A stretch of 64,000 nt of DNA from Membranipora membranacea (Eukaryota; Bryozoa; Gymnolaemata; Cheilostomatida; Membraniporidae): assembly GCA_914767715.1 (NCBI GenBank), contig OU612073.1, positions 250,001-314,000 on the forward strand, given 5' to 3'. This document shows positions 28,001 through 43,000 of the stretch, in pieces (position 1 is the first letter of the stretch; the number at the start of each line of letters is the position of its first letter). Both the position numbers and the translations under genes were made by a program. The notes beneath the pieces were generated by a model that had not been told where the DNA came from, searched no databases, and saw only the letters and a program-made list of their open reading frames with translations.

Positions 28001-31000
28001 AAACTGTGTTGAGAGCTGGCATGTAGTATGGAAAAAAACTCTTTAAATGCTTTTGTGTCCTGGACTTTGGTGGGCGATTGATGGTATGTAGGCGAGAGGA
28101 TATTTTTGCACAGTTAAAGACTTACTCTAATATCTGGTTTCTGGAGGAGAGACGAGCTGATACAGGGAGTGGTTTGTTATTCTCTCTCGACCACTCGATC
28201 CTCTCAGCTCCCTCAGGTAGAGGACACTGTAGTCTTATTATACCTCCGATTGTAGTCTCATAGTTTGTGTTAGATGGCTTGGGTGGCAGGGGACTTCCTA
28301 CAGTACAAACAAACAAACACATAAACAATCAGTCGCAAGTATGTACAAACAATCACAAGCACCTCGACATGAATACACAACATAAATATACAATAAATCC
28401 TCTATTACCAGGCAAGGTATGTACAGGTGGGATGTTCGGAACACAAATCTAGGGAGTTAAAGTTAGAAATTAATGAGCAGCTTAACTGGAATGCAAAGAA
28501 AATGAATGAATCAAAACTGATATTCATGGAAGTTGGGGTAAACTGAAATATTCTCTGCAGAAAATAATCATAATCAAGGGAAACATTGTAGTGTAGCTAA
28601 TGCGATGTCCATCACAGGTTAAACTCAATTGAGAACGATAAAGCTTAGTTGAAGCTTGTTATCACCAGTGACCAATCACTACACAGAGCTGAGTCATGTG
28701 GGGACAATGTCAGACTAGACACAGTGACCAAAAAAAGTCTCAGTGCTTAAATCAAACTACCCAAACCTGCGCTCAAACTCAATAAGATTTATTTTCAAAT
28801 ATTACATGAGGTCCATCAAGGGTAATTTTAAATATCAAAAGCAGAAGTAAGTAGAAGCAAAAACAACAGAGCAATCTAACAATCTCTAATCAACATCTAT
28901 ACTTACTATTACCACTACCTCCTCCAGTCCTACCATCACTGCGGCCTGTAATTCAGGGCATGTCAGCATCAACAAGAGGTGGACATGTGTAATTAAGTAA
29001 CTAAGAACATGCAGTGCAATATATAAACATGAGTAATGAAAATAAGCTGGTGGGTGTGAGCGGGAAATTCTATCCAGCGTTTTCAATTGGTTGATTTTCC
29101 TTATGAAATCGTAAAAAAGCAAATATAAAGTAATAATGCCACAAATTACCTGAGACGAAGACTTGATGGGCTGTGGGTCGGGCGCTTCCAGCCCCATTGG
29201 TGACGACACAGTAGTAAGTTCCCTGGTTATCTTGACTCAGATTGTCAATCCTAGACGAAAAATATACAAACGAGTGGACACTCCATCAAACACAATATAT
29301 TATATATATATATATATATATATACTGATAGGGCAGTAAGAAAGTTAATAAGAAATAGAATACTATTATTATTATTAATCATATTGTGTTGGTAATATAA
29401 TAGTCAGTATTATTTTTCTAGAACATTCCCACCCCCGGCTATGATAATCACACAACGTTCTGTAGAACCATAGACTTGATATAATGATAGCCTCTATAAT
29501 TGCATCTACATTCAGTGAGAAATTCGGTAATTTCTTATACAGAAAATAATATAGGTTGCGGAACAAAGCCTCCTATGTGACTAACCTGAGTACTCCACTG
29601 ATAGGCTGAGCGTTATCAGGTAAGGGACCGCCGCTGAATGTCCATCTGTAAGTCACTGGTGAGCTTGATGTGCTCATACATCTCATGACTGCAGTCTCTC
29701 CAGTCTTATACATGTCCCTGCCCTGTCCTTCTCCGCTTCCTCGGATAAATGTGTTGGTAGGAGGAACTGGGGAAGAGAGAAATATAATAGTTATATTATA
29801 TTAATTATATTTAGAGTTCAGGAAAGAGTTGAGTATGAGATGGTGAGATCTGCACTACCCCACATCTCAGCTCACAGCTGCCCACATAAGAAGATTCAAG
29901 GTAGGATCACTAATAACTTTCACAAAGGCAAGCACGAATTTTGACACAGACCTGGGTGCAAAAAGGTTTTCCGATATCCCAACAAAAGATAATTGTTAGA
30001 AAGTCAAGGTAATTTGGACAAAATAAATGTCTATTAATGATGGAATTCTGAGTGGGCAGCTGTCTTCTCGCCCAGCTGGCTATCAAAGATAGAAATGTCA
30101 GCAGTAGTACATAGAGTTACTTTCGTGTGCACCACAAACCTAGGTAAGTTACCACAAACCTAGGTAAGTTACCACGTGATAATAGGTTACCATAGACTGT
30201 TGGTTGTGTACGTAATATTGAAATTATTAGGAGAGCAACCAATTGAGTATAGAAGATAACTGTTTATCATGAGTGTTGTTGGATAGTAGCCTTGTGTGTT
30301 ATGACATCACAATCATACACCTCTTCTTATGTGTGAGTGATGGAAACCCAATGTTAGGAGTTACACTCCCTACCAAAATGGGAAAACTACAGATTTAACA
30401 TTATTCATGAATATAAGTAAACCTTTGACCCCATTCTCCACCAAGTTATTTACACCATGCCAGGTTTCATCTCATACTAACAAACACCAACCGCCAATTA
30501 CAAAAAGGTGAATTTGAATCATCGTCACAACCAATGTTTCTAAGCTTTGGGCTCATGCTGCGCATCTGTCGATCAATCAATGCTAATTTACACAATGTGG
30601 TGATCTACTGGGGTTTGGTTGAATGTATCAGTTCTTCTAGCATGGTGGTGAATTAAACGTGAGGCATGATCAGGGATATCATGCAGTAGTATTACTTACT
30701 GTCATCGCCTGGATTAATCAAACAGTCATGAATAAAACAGAAGTGTAAGGAACACTCCTATGTAGATAAGAGCTGTCTCAATATCATCATGAAATCAACT
30801 AGCTAATTGAACACACATGAATTTCTATCGATCACATCCTGTGCTAGGTAGACACTGATATAACCATATTCATTTTTTATCAGTGCATCAAAGTTAAGTC
30901 AGCATCTTAGAGGTTTCAAAATCTGTCTGGGAACTAGAAAGGATGGGACTACTTCTCCGTCCCAGGATACATCTCCGATCCATCAGGTTTCAGGATCAAT

Positions 31001-34000
31001 ATGGTACGACAACTGATGTGTCATAATAATAATATATAATAATTTTTCTATTGTTGTGAGCATATAACTCTTGATCAAAAGTGAGCACCAAAGTGAAAGG
31101 TTTATGTAAGGACAATTCATAGTTCTTGGAGAATACAATTACAAGATAATGTAACCTCTATATCATTACAGCAAGCGATATTGATAATGTTTGGTGAACT
31201 CACCACTGGCCTGGCTAACAGCCAGTCTGACATTCTCAGAGTTAGAACCAAACTGATTAGATGCAGTGCAGTTATAATATCCAGCATCTGTGCTCTTCAC
31301 ATTAGAAATACTAAAATACAGAAATAGTCCAGTCAAACATGATCAAGCGGAGTTCTTTCTTCACAGTATGGATGTTGGTATCAAATTCTAACAAACATTT
31401 TCTCCACCAGGATATAACTTTCACTTTCAATCACATCCACAGAGAGTGAGACTAAACTGCTCACAACATGAGTTTGATTAGCTTGATAGGTTTGTTGTAA
31501 TTGGAAGTGCTTGATAAATATGATCACATTGTCTGATTTTACAAAGTCAAAGGACTTTTTCTAAAATTATTATCAGGCGAAAACAGACAATAAAGGGTTT
31601 GAGTGATGTTCTTGTAAGTGCTGTGTATTGTGTATGCCATGCCTCAAAGCAAATCAACAACTCTATAAAACGGAAGCGACTTTAAGCGAATCGTGATTGA
31701 TACATTTTGCAGCCATGAAACAGCGATAGGAGAAAAAAGCTAAAAAGCGGATAAAAACAAAATAAAAATGTGAAGTGATGTCAATGTTTTAGTCTGAGTA
31801 GGATGTAGGGCACTTTTTGATAGCATCGATAAACCCCCCCCCCCCTTCCCCTCCGGGTTTGCAGAGTCTGTGATGGACCTAATGGAAATTAGAGTAGAAC
31901 TCTGATGAGAAAGTAATTTACTTTTTTTGAATCTAGTATATTTTCCACTACAGATGCACTTTGTACCCACTCACTTCTAAATCAACATAACCCATATATC
32001 GGATCTGTAGTTATTTCAATTCTAAGTTGTGACTTTCCTCCTGATCTTGTGAGACCCTGCTGGATATTGCAGGAGGAATAAAAACTGAGCGGATTCTAAT
32101 TGAGTAAAATGTGAACACTATGGTTAAGTTTTCCACAGAAGAATCCCATTCGGTTCTATGTCTGGGCTTTACAATCCCCCCCCCCCTCCCCCGATCAGTT
32201 AATTCACATCACAGCGGTGATCATTTTTTCTTCACAGCTGTGACTAATAGCAGTGCATGATAGGCAGACAAACGGACAGACAGCAGGCAGACATACATAT
32301 AGTGAACAGAGTAGGAATATATACATATAGTATATATATATATATAGGCTAACACTGTGTCGTATAGTGATTGGAGTAGGGATAGGATAGATAAAACATA
32401 CACACCAATGTCTAATATAGACATTAAAACTTACACCAGCTGAGATCTACCATAGCCGCTATATCGACGACGACAATAAGTGTATCAACATCAACACATA
32501 AATATGTACAGGTCAGTGTGACATACAAGGATATAATACATGCTCACATGCTCACATGCTACATGTATTGGTAACATGTAACAATCAGATCAAGGAACAA
32601 TTATTTAGCAATGAAATCAAAGCAATCATGTTGAGCCACATACTAATCATCAGCTCAGGGTACGTAGTGCTTGTTTGTTTAATCACCAAGAGACTGTAGA
32701 CTCGGTTGAACACTGGTGTTCCTGGACAGCTTTGAGAGCTTTTGTGACATTTCTCGTGGTTTGATCACAAAATTGAAAACGTTAATTTATGAACACTGAA
32801 TCGTAAATCACTAACAAGTAACTTCAAACACCAAACTGTGACAGACTTGTATCAACAGTACAATACAATTAAAAATACTAGCCCTAGTTCTCACCTGAGT
32901 GTGCCATCATCTAGTTGGATATTACCACCGCCCCGTATCTCCTCAAAGTCTCCCCCAGCTAGTGTTCTGTACCACTTGTACTCTGGAGAAGGCGAGCCTT
33001 CAGCCATACACATCAGTGTGACCTCATCACCAGAGGCGTACGTCTTCACTCCGTACGGAGCCATCGTCTCACCGTTAGCTGATACTACAGGTCGACCTGT
33101 CCATACAATACAATACAGTACAATAAAATACACAATACAATACAATAAAATACAGTACAGTACAGTACAAGATTTAACACAAAGCTACAGAAACTGGGCC
33201 GAGGATAGTCACAAACATGGATAAGCATATATCAGTTTGACTAATGATATTGAAATTTGTTTGAGCGGCACACATCTATTTAAAATATTGCACAACACCT
33301 CACAGCATGCGGCGCCGGAAATACAATGGGAGGTGTGATGACATGTCATGGGATTTATCAGATCTCTGTAAAAGGTTCTTGTCGCCCCCTCGCCCGGTAT
33401 AACCTATGAGACGTTCTTTTAGTCAGGCAAGAGCAGAATAAATATATGCGCTGAAGATTTAAGTCTAGGAGTGTAACTGATCACACAAACAACTGATGAC
33501 TCAATCGTTAGGTAACGAAGTTATAGAAGTAACAGTCTCTGGTGTTTGACGACATTGTAATCATAGATTACTGCCGGTAATCTGACAATCAAGGGTTTTG
33601 AACATTTTATAAAACAAGGCATGCAAAAATGCCAGTTCAAAATTTGACCAACAAAAATTTGCTTTGCGGGAGTCAGTTTATGCTGATTTCTACTCATTTG
33701 CCTGCTTTTTTACCTCTAGTTTAATATTTCCCGAACTTCATTTGCTGGGTATTCATTTTACTTTAAGTCATAAATAATTAGTTTTCTTTGCGGCAAATTA
33801 ATGAGACATAATACTATTATTTTGAGAGAACAGTTTTACGTATATGAGAAGGTTTTATTTATTTTTTTGTTCAGTCAACAATAGCAGTGATAGGATAAGA
33901 CACAGTAAAGGATGAAACACACATTGCTTGTAGAGATAAATTAAAATAAATTAAGGCAGTTTTGCAAGATCTCAGGTATTATTGGGTAAACCTGAACCAT

Positions 34001-37000
34001 TAAATGTAAACATTCACAATCATTCTAAGGAAATACATCTTACATCAACAAGAACATATATTATGATATACAAAACAGAGTAATGAGCGCAGAGAGTAAG
34101 CAACCCCTGCCGTCCTTATCTTGAATGAGCCTGAGTATAGGCTCCTCCCCCTACCACCTGATTATCATACATATTAAATTATCGCCAGTAACAAGGGTTT
34201 GTTGTTTGTAACATCGGTGCAGTTTACAAACACCGAGCATTTTATCAAATGATACACTATTACATACTCCAGAGGCCACACAACTATATACACAACTATT
34301 TAGGTTTAGTGTCTGATGTTCATAAAAAGCGGAGGCCCCACAATCCCCATTTCTTATATGAAGTGTAGAGACAATGTGACCCCTGGTCTGATCTGTTCGA
34401 TAACAGAACAGATGAGATAACTCTAGGATAAGCTGATGATCTGCCGAGTATGTGATTAGAGAGTCATCCCGGTTTATCTCAAGGAACTTAAGAGGAGAGT
34501 GAATTAAGTGACCGGCCATCTGCACTTTGACCTTGTGACTCTCGACGCTGCCGGTCATGACATCAGTTTGTAGATCAGTTTTGTGTAACAATCCAGTACC
34601 GCATATTCTGTACATGGTGTCACTATGAAAAACACAGGCCTTCATACAGATATCAGTTACTGTTATTATGATATTACCAGTCTGTATTTCTAATCTTTTA
34701 TTGACACTATGCACTGAGACCATATCATGGAATGAACTGACACAGACCTGTAGGGGTTGGTGTAAGGAGATTGCCTCCTCTTTAGTACACAAAGCGGTTG
34801 AAATGTCACAAATTGTCTGCATAACGTTATGTGTAGTCGGGTGGGTCCAGTATGTCCGGATCCATAGACTTGTGCTTATCCCGATCTCAGTCTTCACCAG
34901 AGTGTTGAGCGGTGAGTTGAACCGGACATGATCCATAGCGCCATCGGCTTCCCCAGACGTGTCACATCGACCCAAATATCTCTTAACAAAAACCTCTGTC
35001 TCCTTAGAATCTATCTCTACCTTTTCGATACAATGTCTTGAGGGAGATGTGAGCAGTAAGGAGTGAGTACCCTCTAGCATCAGTATATCCATATCGTCCA
35101 CTTGATGGAAGGATAACGAGGACTCAAATATTGAGTGTGGGCTGGTGTGACAGTCAGTCCCTGTGGTGGTCCCAGAATTACCGACAAGAACAACGCAATC
35201 TGTCACATTCACTTCATATACGCCGCGATTATTACGTATGATGATTGTGTCTTCCATGAATGGATGAGAGAGAATACCTAAGATCTCAGGTGTTCCAAAG
35301 ACAGGAAACCTTGAGCGGACAGCTAATAAAGTCTGACCAGAGCATATCACCCCTGTAAAAACAACCATTATGTAAATCAGTGGTAACAACAAACTGTGAA
35401 AATCTGCAAATTACAGAGAAGCTTTAGAAAAGTATTCAAATCTATAATTAAATTCAGATTAGAAGTGAGCATCAAATTAGTCAGTGGATGTTCAAACTTA
35501 CAGTAACTTGAGAGAATCAGTATTGTAACCAAGCAGCGCAGTTGAACTGATGTGGCCATTTCTCTTAAAAATCCAACTCAATCAAAAGAATGTAACAGAC
35601 ATCCCACATGCAACAGACATCCAACTGATGAAAAAATCTAATATCACTTTGTAATATCAGATCTTCAAGTTTTGATATGGACGAACAAAATCTGTTGATT
35701 TTAGTGAAATAGGAAATAACTGAGAAATCTGAACTTCCTGGTTTTATTGATTGTCCTGCAGACTTGTTTGCCTAAAAGAGTAAATATTTAGCGATGTCAC
35801 TTTGTAAACTCACCAGTATTTATGCAGCAGCGGCATAGCTACGAGCCCGGATCACCAAATTATCGGATCCATCGTAAAATCAGGTCGATGACATTCTAAG
35901 AGTCAATTGTCATTTCCTCATTTGATTGTACAGCGGAAATGAAGCAGCTTGTGTAAAGTATTGTCATATCAATATACATGACACGACATAATATTATATA
36001 CAGTCAGGGTGAATATATATAACTAGGTGATGTCCGAGATAGGCGGGTAAACTACATATGAGACATGTCACTCTAAGTCTCAACCTCCTAACTTTGTGAT
36101 TTTTGGGGTTGGAATAGTAACTTAGTAGATTATTGAGCTTTGCTAGACTCATGTACATTCATAAAAATATATTACGTGTTTGAGATTGTTTGTCAAGGAT
36201 TCCCTCCCATAGAGGTGGATTTGTTGAATTGATGAAGTTAATATAGAATTTGTTCTCATACTAGAAAGAAAGATATTTATATTATTGATTGGCTAACTCC
36301 AAAAATACGACCGTGAAAAAAAAAAGATTTCTTTAGATGATCAGAATGATTGTTGGTTTTGCTCACTCATCAGGCACTACCAATAGATAATACAGAGAGA
36401 GGAGGGAAGTTGAGTTGGTGCTAACTTACGTGGAGCGCCCTCTATAACCAGATTGACGTAGAGTTGAGCTGAGCCCAGTGAATTCTTCGCCTCACATGAG
36501 TACATGCCAGCGTCTGTTAGCCTTAGTCTCCTGAACTCGAGTCTACTGCCTCTCTGTAGGGCCGTCACTGGTAAATCATCACTTTCCTTCTTCCACTCAG
36601 TCGCCGTTGGCAGTGAGGCTACAAAACAACAGGTAACTTATATATCACATGCTGCTATTGTTGTCACTGAGAACAATTCTGAATGCGCTATCACCAGATA
36701 TAGGTATTTATGGTGGCTGAGTGAGCTTGTCCTAGGTTCTTTTTTAAAAGTGTAGAAAATACCATAGACTTAATAATGATTAATTATTAAGTCTATGGGA
36801 AATACACATCCTACTACTACATCTTCCTCGATCTATCAGTATACCGTAGAAGTCTATTGACTGTAACTAGGAGGGTAACATCTACCTATGATGCTTATTA
36901 CGGCGAAATGAGGTAAGCAAAATTTTTGAAGACCTAGATTTTACAGCTAGTTATTATGGTCCGGTCATATTAGCTAGTCATCCCTCTAGGTCTCAAAAAA

Positions 37001-40000
37001 ACATATTTATATATTCTGCTATGAAAGCTGCGGAAGAGAGGTGTTAGGTTCCGGTGAATGTCATTGATTAAAGTATATTTAAGTGCATAACATGACATTG
37101 TATGAGCCCAATTCTGGACAAAATAAAGGAGGAAAACTTACTTGATGGCTGGCACTCGATGGTGACATCATCACCAATCTGAGCTCGCACATTCTTAGGG
37201 TTCTCGGCCCAGATGATAGGTCCGTTATTGTCAGGTATCACATTGAGATAGAGAGTCTTAGAACTGCTAGCGCCAGGTATTTCAGCTACACATGTATAGT
37301 TACCTGCGTGGGTCATCTGTACTGGGTCTATGACCAGAGTAGCGCTGTAAATATATCAGTCTTATAGAGATAGTATAGATACGTGTATGATAACTGTACT
37401 GTGTATTCTAAATATAGATATCATGTACTCATTGATACGTCATCAGTAAGAAGCAATCCTAACTTTACACTGAGTAGATGAAATGTTTTGATTCTCCATT
37501 TTGGCTATTGCCATACCAAGGTCAGAGATCCCAACCAATCAGGTATTACTATACAGATATACAAATGGGTAATTGGCTTCATCAGTGAGACCATATCCAC
37601 CGAGCTCTGGTGTGTTATACATTACATTAACTCCCCTTTTGTAAAATATATGTGACAAAAGTAAGCTAAGACGAGTAAAATATGACTTTACGGTGTAATG
37701 TGTAATATCGGTCAGCACGCATGAACATAAAACAATAGTATACATATACAATAATAATATACATGCAGGAGAGGGGCGCGGAGGGAGGGTGTTCTAGGAT
37801 TAAACTAATATTTGGCAGGAGTGAGATAAATCTACTCACATCAGTCCCTCATACAGGAATGATTGACTGCACACAAATCACAGACATGTATATATTATAT
37901 ATTATCAATCATTAACTACACAGCAAGCTTTTTTTGTATCAGTCAATGTTTAACAATGAATTTGACACTAATAGAAATAGGAGCAAAACCTCATCTTGCA
38001 GTATCTACTATTTGAACCAACGCTTCAGTTGGATATATTTGACTGAATGGGTTACACATGTATCGCACCTTCGATCGATGTCCTCATATATTAAGTGATT
38101 CAGTTCACATCAGGGTATCAGACACTTACTTTACTCTAGAAGACTCAGTTAGTCTCTGTCCTCGAGAATTTCTCCAGTAAACCATCGGCTGCTGACCTCC
38201 AGATGCGAATGGCACCTGCAGAGTAAAATGTGGCTACATTTACTTACAGAAAAAAGTCATCATAAATCAAAGCTATGATAAAAGATTTAAAATTAAAATG
38301 AAATTCATAAAAGCCTGTTTGGCAGCTCATCAAGCAATAATTACATTAGCTGCTGTTATTTAGAATAAGTTTAGTTTAGGCTGCCTGCATTTGGGCTTGC
38401 TCCCTTCCACTGTTATGCAGAAAAAGGACAGGGGGAAGCAATTCCAAATGCAAGCAAACTGGTTCAAACTGTTTCAAGGTATTATATATCCTGAGTAACA
38501 GATTAAAATGCAGATACTTTTTGAATTTCATTTCTTTGTATTTCATTTAATGAACCTCAGGTTGATTATTCGAGTATTTAGATGCTTTCAAAAGACAAGT
38601 TTATCAAATAAGACCGCTATTTTGATTAAGCCAACTAGAGTTTGACACCACATAGAGAGGTTAACAGTTATTTAGTCACAAGAGGATTGATGAGTAGATA
38701 AAGGTGCCCTTAACTTACACTACAAGTCAGCTCTACTCTCTGGTTGAGAGGAGCGTCGACTTTATCCGGTAGATTTCCGATGATGAGCGGTTCGCCTCCT
38801 CTTCGTCTGACGGTCACCTCCACATACTCCCTGTCTGTACCTGCTCTGTTAGATCCCACACATACATATACACCAGCATTACCCGAGTCTGCTCTGAATA
38901 TACTCAATACTCCGCCGGTAGTATCCACATTAGACGGGAACGCTGATCTCGGATCACTGCAAGTAATAAGGGAAATAAACATTGGCTGCAGCTGCAGGTG
39001 ACCATTCTTGCAATCCTACATTGTAGCGTTACATTTCCATCTAAGTGTTTCAGATATCAACAACGACTTATTTGTAAACTTTCCAATGTGCGTATCGGCG
39101 CAGGCCTCCATTTATACAGATATTTGACACTAACTGAAGATGAGGAGTTCTGTGAGATAGCGGAACTAGAAAGTAGCAGATTTATTTTACATTCAGGTTA
39201 CACAGGGTCTCTGATTAAAATTGCAGATTTTGCAGAGTGTTTGTTTGAATATACTACTTTCGTTTGTTTGAATATACTACTTTCCCTCCCCTGATGCCTT
39301 ATTTATTAGCTTATAAGGTATCAGAAGTAAGGTTCTGGCATCCTTATTAATTTCCAAAATGGAAGCTGCCATTTTATAACTTGTTTGTTCAGTATGCTCT
39401 GCACATGTGCAGTAGCCTAAGGCCGCATATATCGCAGGCTATCGCACATGTCATTGATTAGAAGTATGTATGTACAGTGTGACTTACTTTAGAGTCCAGT
39501 AGATCTGAGATGATCTATCATCAGTAGAGGATAACTCACACTGAAGTCTGATATCGTCTCCCTCTGTAACTTCTACTCGTCCGTCTGAAGGTGATGTGAC
39601 TCTTACATCAGGAGCTGTATAATAATTTTTGATAGTGTTGGATCTCAGCTAGATTCTAAAAGCACCTGATTGGTCAACCTCAACATATGTCATCACTAAT
39701 GGTGGATGGCTGGGGAAGAAGATACTCCTTATATTTTGAGAGCTCATATAACACCATTCAAAGCTACTGGCTAGATGTTTTGATGCCACAACTCTCTGTT
39801 TAAATTTTTGACTGGTGGCTATGCTGGGCAAAGCCCAGCTGTGGCAGCAGTGGTTTAAGCAAAGGGCAGGAGAAGACTCTCTATGGTTCAACTGGCAAAT
39901 TCAATCAATGAGATCAAAATCAATTATTCAGCAGGAAGGATAATCAAGGCTTGTAGGAGATATTCTTCACACCCTGCTATTTGGTTTGGAGAATCATTGG

Positions 40001-43000
40001 TGTTGGCCTTATAGCAGACTGTTAATTGGGGTACTGCGTATATCACATTGATATTTTCATACAGTGATTGGTATTCTTCATTTTGGAGTTGCCTGTCTAC
40101 AGCAGGGTTCTAGATATCTATTGTTAGTAGAGCAGTGTTTAATAAGCGTCGGGTGTGTTTATATAAAGCGATGGGTAAGCTGTCGCCTGGTTGCGTTACC
40201 TCTTAGTGGAGCTGGTAAAAATGAGATATGATGTAAGAACAAACTTTTAAGTGGTTCAGTAATAAATGTTAGTGGTGGGCCAAGCTGTCATTATTGTTTT
40301 TTTGTAGGATTCCCCAATGACAGACTAAAAATTATAAGAAAAAAGCTAGCAAAAGACATATTTAGTTAGTGATTACCTAAGCTGTTATTTATTTTGTGAG
40401 GTACCACCATCTTTATCTTTGAGTCTATGGGTACCATTGATCTCAACATATTATGTTGATTTTTATTGTTACAGTATAACTAGGCTTGTTTAGTCGCTCA
40501 AATTAAATGTGTCCATGCTATTGCCTAAAAGCATTAAGGTTGCTGGTATCCAGAGCAAACAGAATGCTGGTTGCTACATGTTACTATGGAGGTCGTATAC
40601 TAATGAGGTTAATTACTTTGGGGGGCGCATACTACTCTTAGGACCGATTATCATAGGCCCAACGCGGCACCAGGTTAAAACTCTGGTGTTTAATTCCCAG
40701 TGTTAGAAAGAAGTAATAGTAAACAAGCAGTCAATATCAAACACAACTCATGCTTACCATTTTACTGTCAAATACATGCAATAGGTTTTACAGTTTAGAT
40801 ATTAGAGAGGATTTATTAGAGGATTTATTAGTAAGGAGTTACCTCGCTGATTAGAGTCGACTTGGACTCGAGCCTCTGCTGTAGAGCTCTGCCCGTTAGT
40901 AGCTACGATTGTACATATGTATCTACCACTGTCTGATGACTGAGCGTTGTTTATAGTCAACACTCCTGATCTCTGGAACGCACGGCTGAAGAGAAACCAG
41001 GGGTACATGTATAATACAATAATTTACACAACGACGTAAAATAAGTTAAGTTTTAGAGAGGCCATACTCATTGTTATAAACTGTACACCTATGTGAGCCC
41101 AATGTATTAACCTGGTACACATGTCTAGCTTTGATACCTTTCCACCTAAAGTTAGAGAACCTTAGAAGTACTGAGCGCAAGATATCAAGGGTGCGGAAGG
41201 TAGGAAGAAAATTACTTCAAGACTGGAGCAATTTGTCTGAGGGGATTTTGAAGTGATTGTGATAGATTCAAGTTTTTGGTATCATGCTAGAGTTCTCTAA
41301 TTTAGAATACTGCTCTAATTTCATAACCAGTTTTCAGTTGAGATGAGAAGGTACTAAAAGAGGTAATATTTTGTATACTACACATGTTTACCCACAATGC
41401 CCGGCTCACCTTGTATCGAGTGGCTGCCTGTCTTCTTTCTCCCAGGTGATTTGACCTACAGTAACACTTCTATCAGCTCTACACTCTAATCTTATCGTAT
41501 CTCCCTCATTACCTCTCACGTTAGGGTCAGATATCTCAACAAAGTCACCTGATAATCATATTATGTCAAACATTAAATCACTTAAAAAGCACAAGGAAAT
41601 GAACAATATTCTTTACCAAGTTGCCAAAAGTGTTGGACACTTGATAAACTTTAATGCTGTCTATGCTTCAGATCGGATCTAAGTGGTATTGAAAATAAAC
41701 ATACATGAAAACAGTTAGTTAAAAGCACCAAATATCATTCATTACCAATTATATCAAACACCAAGTACCAAACACCAAACACCAAACATGGAGCTAAAAC
41801 TTGAATGAAATACAGAGATAAAAACATTAAAACAAGGTGAATAACTCTCCAGTTTCAGCAACATTTTTAGATTGTTTTTTTATATCGCTTGGTGGTCAGT
41901 TTAACCTAACAAGCAGTTAACAAAGTATTGAAAATATAACATTCTGGGTGCAAATTTAAATATCAAACATTCTCATATGTATATAAAGTATAAGTAAACA
42001 TGCAGCTTGAGTATCTAGATCTAACGGAAGAGAATCAGAGGTTAGAATTAATTTTGAATTGGAAGTAGATTTTTCCTTTCTCCACAGTAACTTAATAAGT
42101 GTAATAAACCTTCTCCCCGACTGTAGGGGACGACCAGCATCAGAGAAAACTCCTCACAGTTATATGATGTGATCAGAAGGCGGAAATTCAAACACATATA
42201 CTAATAATAGTCTAATCATAGTAAACTAATAATATACCACTTTAAGTCTTTGTCTAGCAAACCTTCAGCCAGAGACATTGTGAGACAAGGAGTAAAGGAA
42301 GAAGTGGAAAAAACAGAATTGATTGGTGAGTAGAGGTTAAACAAATACCAATCATAACACAAGACTATGAGTAATCAGCCAATCGGGTTAGAGAATACTT
42401 ACCACGCAGGTTACCCGGTGGATCGGTAGGCCCTGGGGGTGGGTTTGTAGGCCGAGTATCACCTAATATCATAAGGGACAAACTTATCATCACAGTACTA
42501 TGCTAACAAGCTTGTGAGCTCTGATGTAATTTATTCATTTAGCAGAATTTGATATTTAAATTGACCTCCTAGCCACTGCCTTAGCACACCTGAAAATCAA
42601 TGTGAACAATCACATGGATTTCCCTGTTCACACTATTATTAAGAAGCAACTGCATTATTATGGTGATAAAAACTGTGAATCAAGCAGCTATTCACTCAAA
42701 CAAACTAATAAGAATATGGTGCTTGTTTCAAATTTCCGGATCATTTTTAAAAACCTCTAAACTACCATGGCACAATTAAACTAATGTCTTTACTTTGTTA
42801 TGAAACTAAAAGTATCTAGTGTTTTCAGCGTGATAATACAATGTGTGACATCACGAAGTGTGACATCACGAAGTGTGACATCACGAAGTGTGACATCACA
42901 ATATGTGACATCACAATATGTGACATCATGAATCATGATGTGTACATCACAATCATGTAACCAATATCGGCTTAAGCAGCTTACATTTTATCAACTTTTA

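Larger units (their letters stand above)
33097..36429. other. Host intron carrying the nested gene
   Basis: Intron of 3.3 kb between exons 38 and 39. Apart from the nested gene and its poly(A) signal, it holds a CAATA-rich repeat at 33100-33172 and otherwise unremarkable AT-rich sequence. Confidence 0.7.

Noticed and set aside
32838-33224. 128-codon plus-strand open frame
   Set aside because: Antisense shadow of the Ig 11 exon joined to a CAATA-rich repeat.
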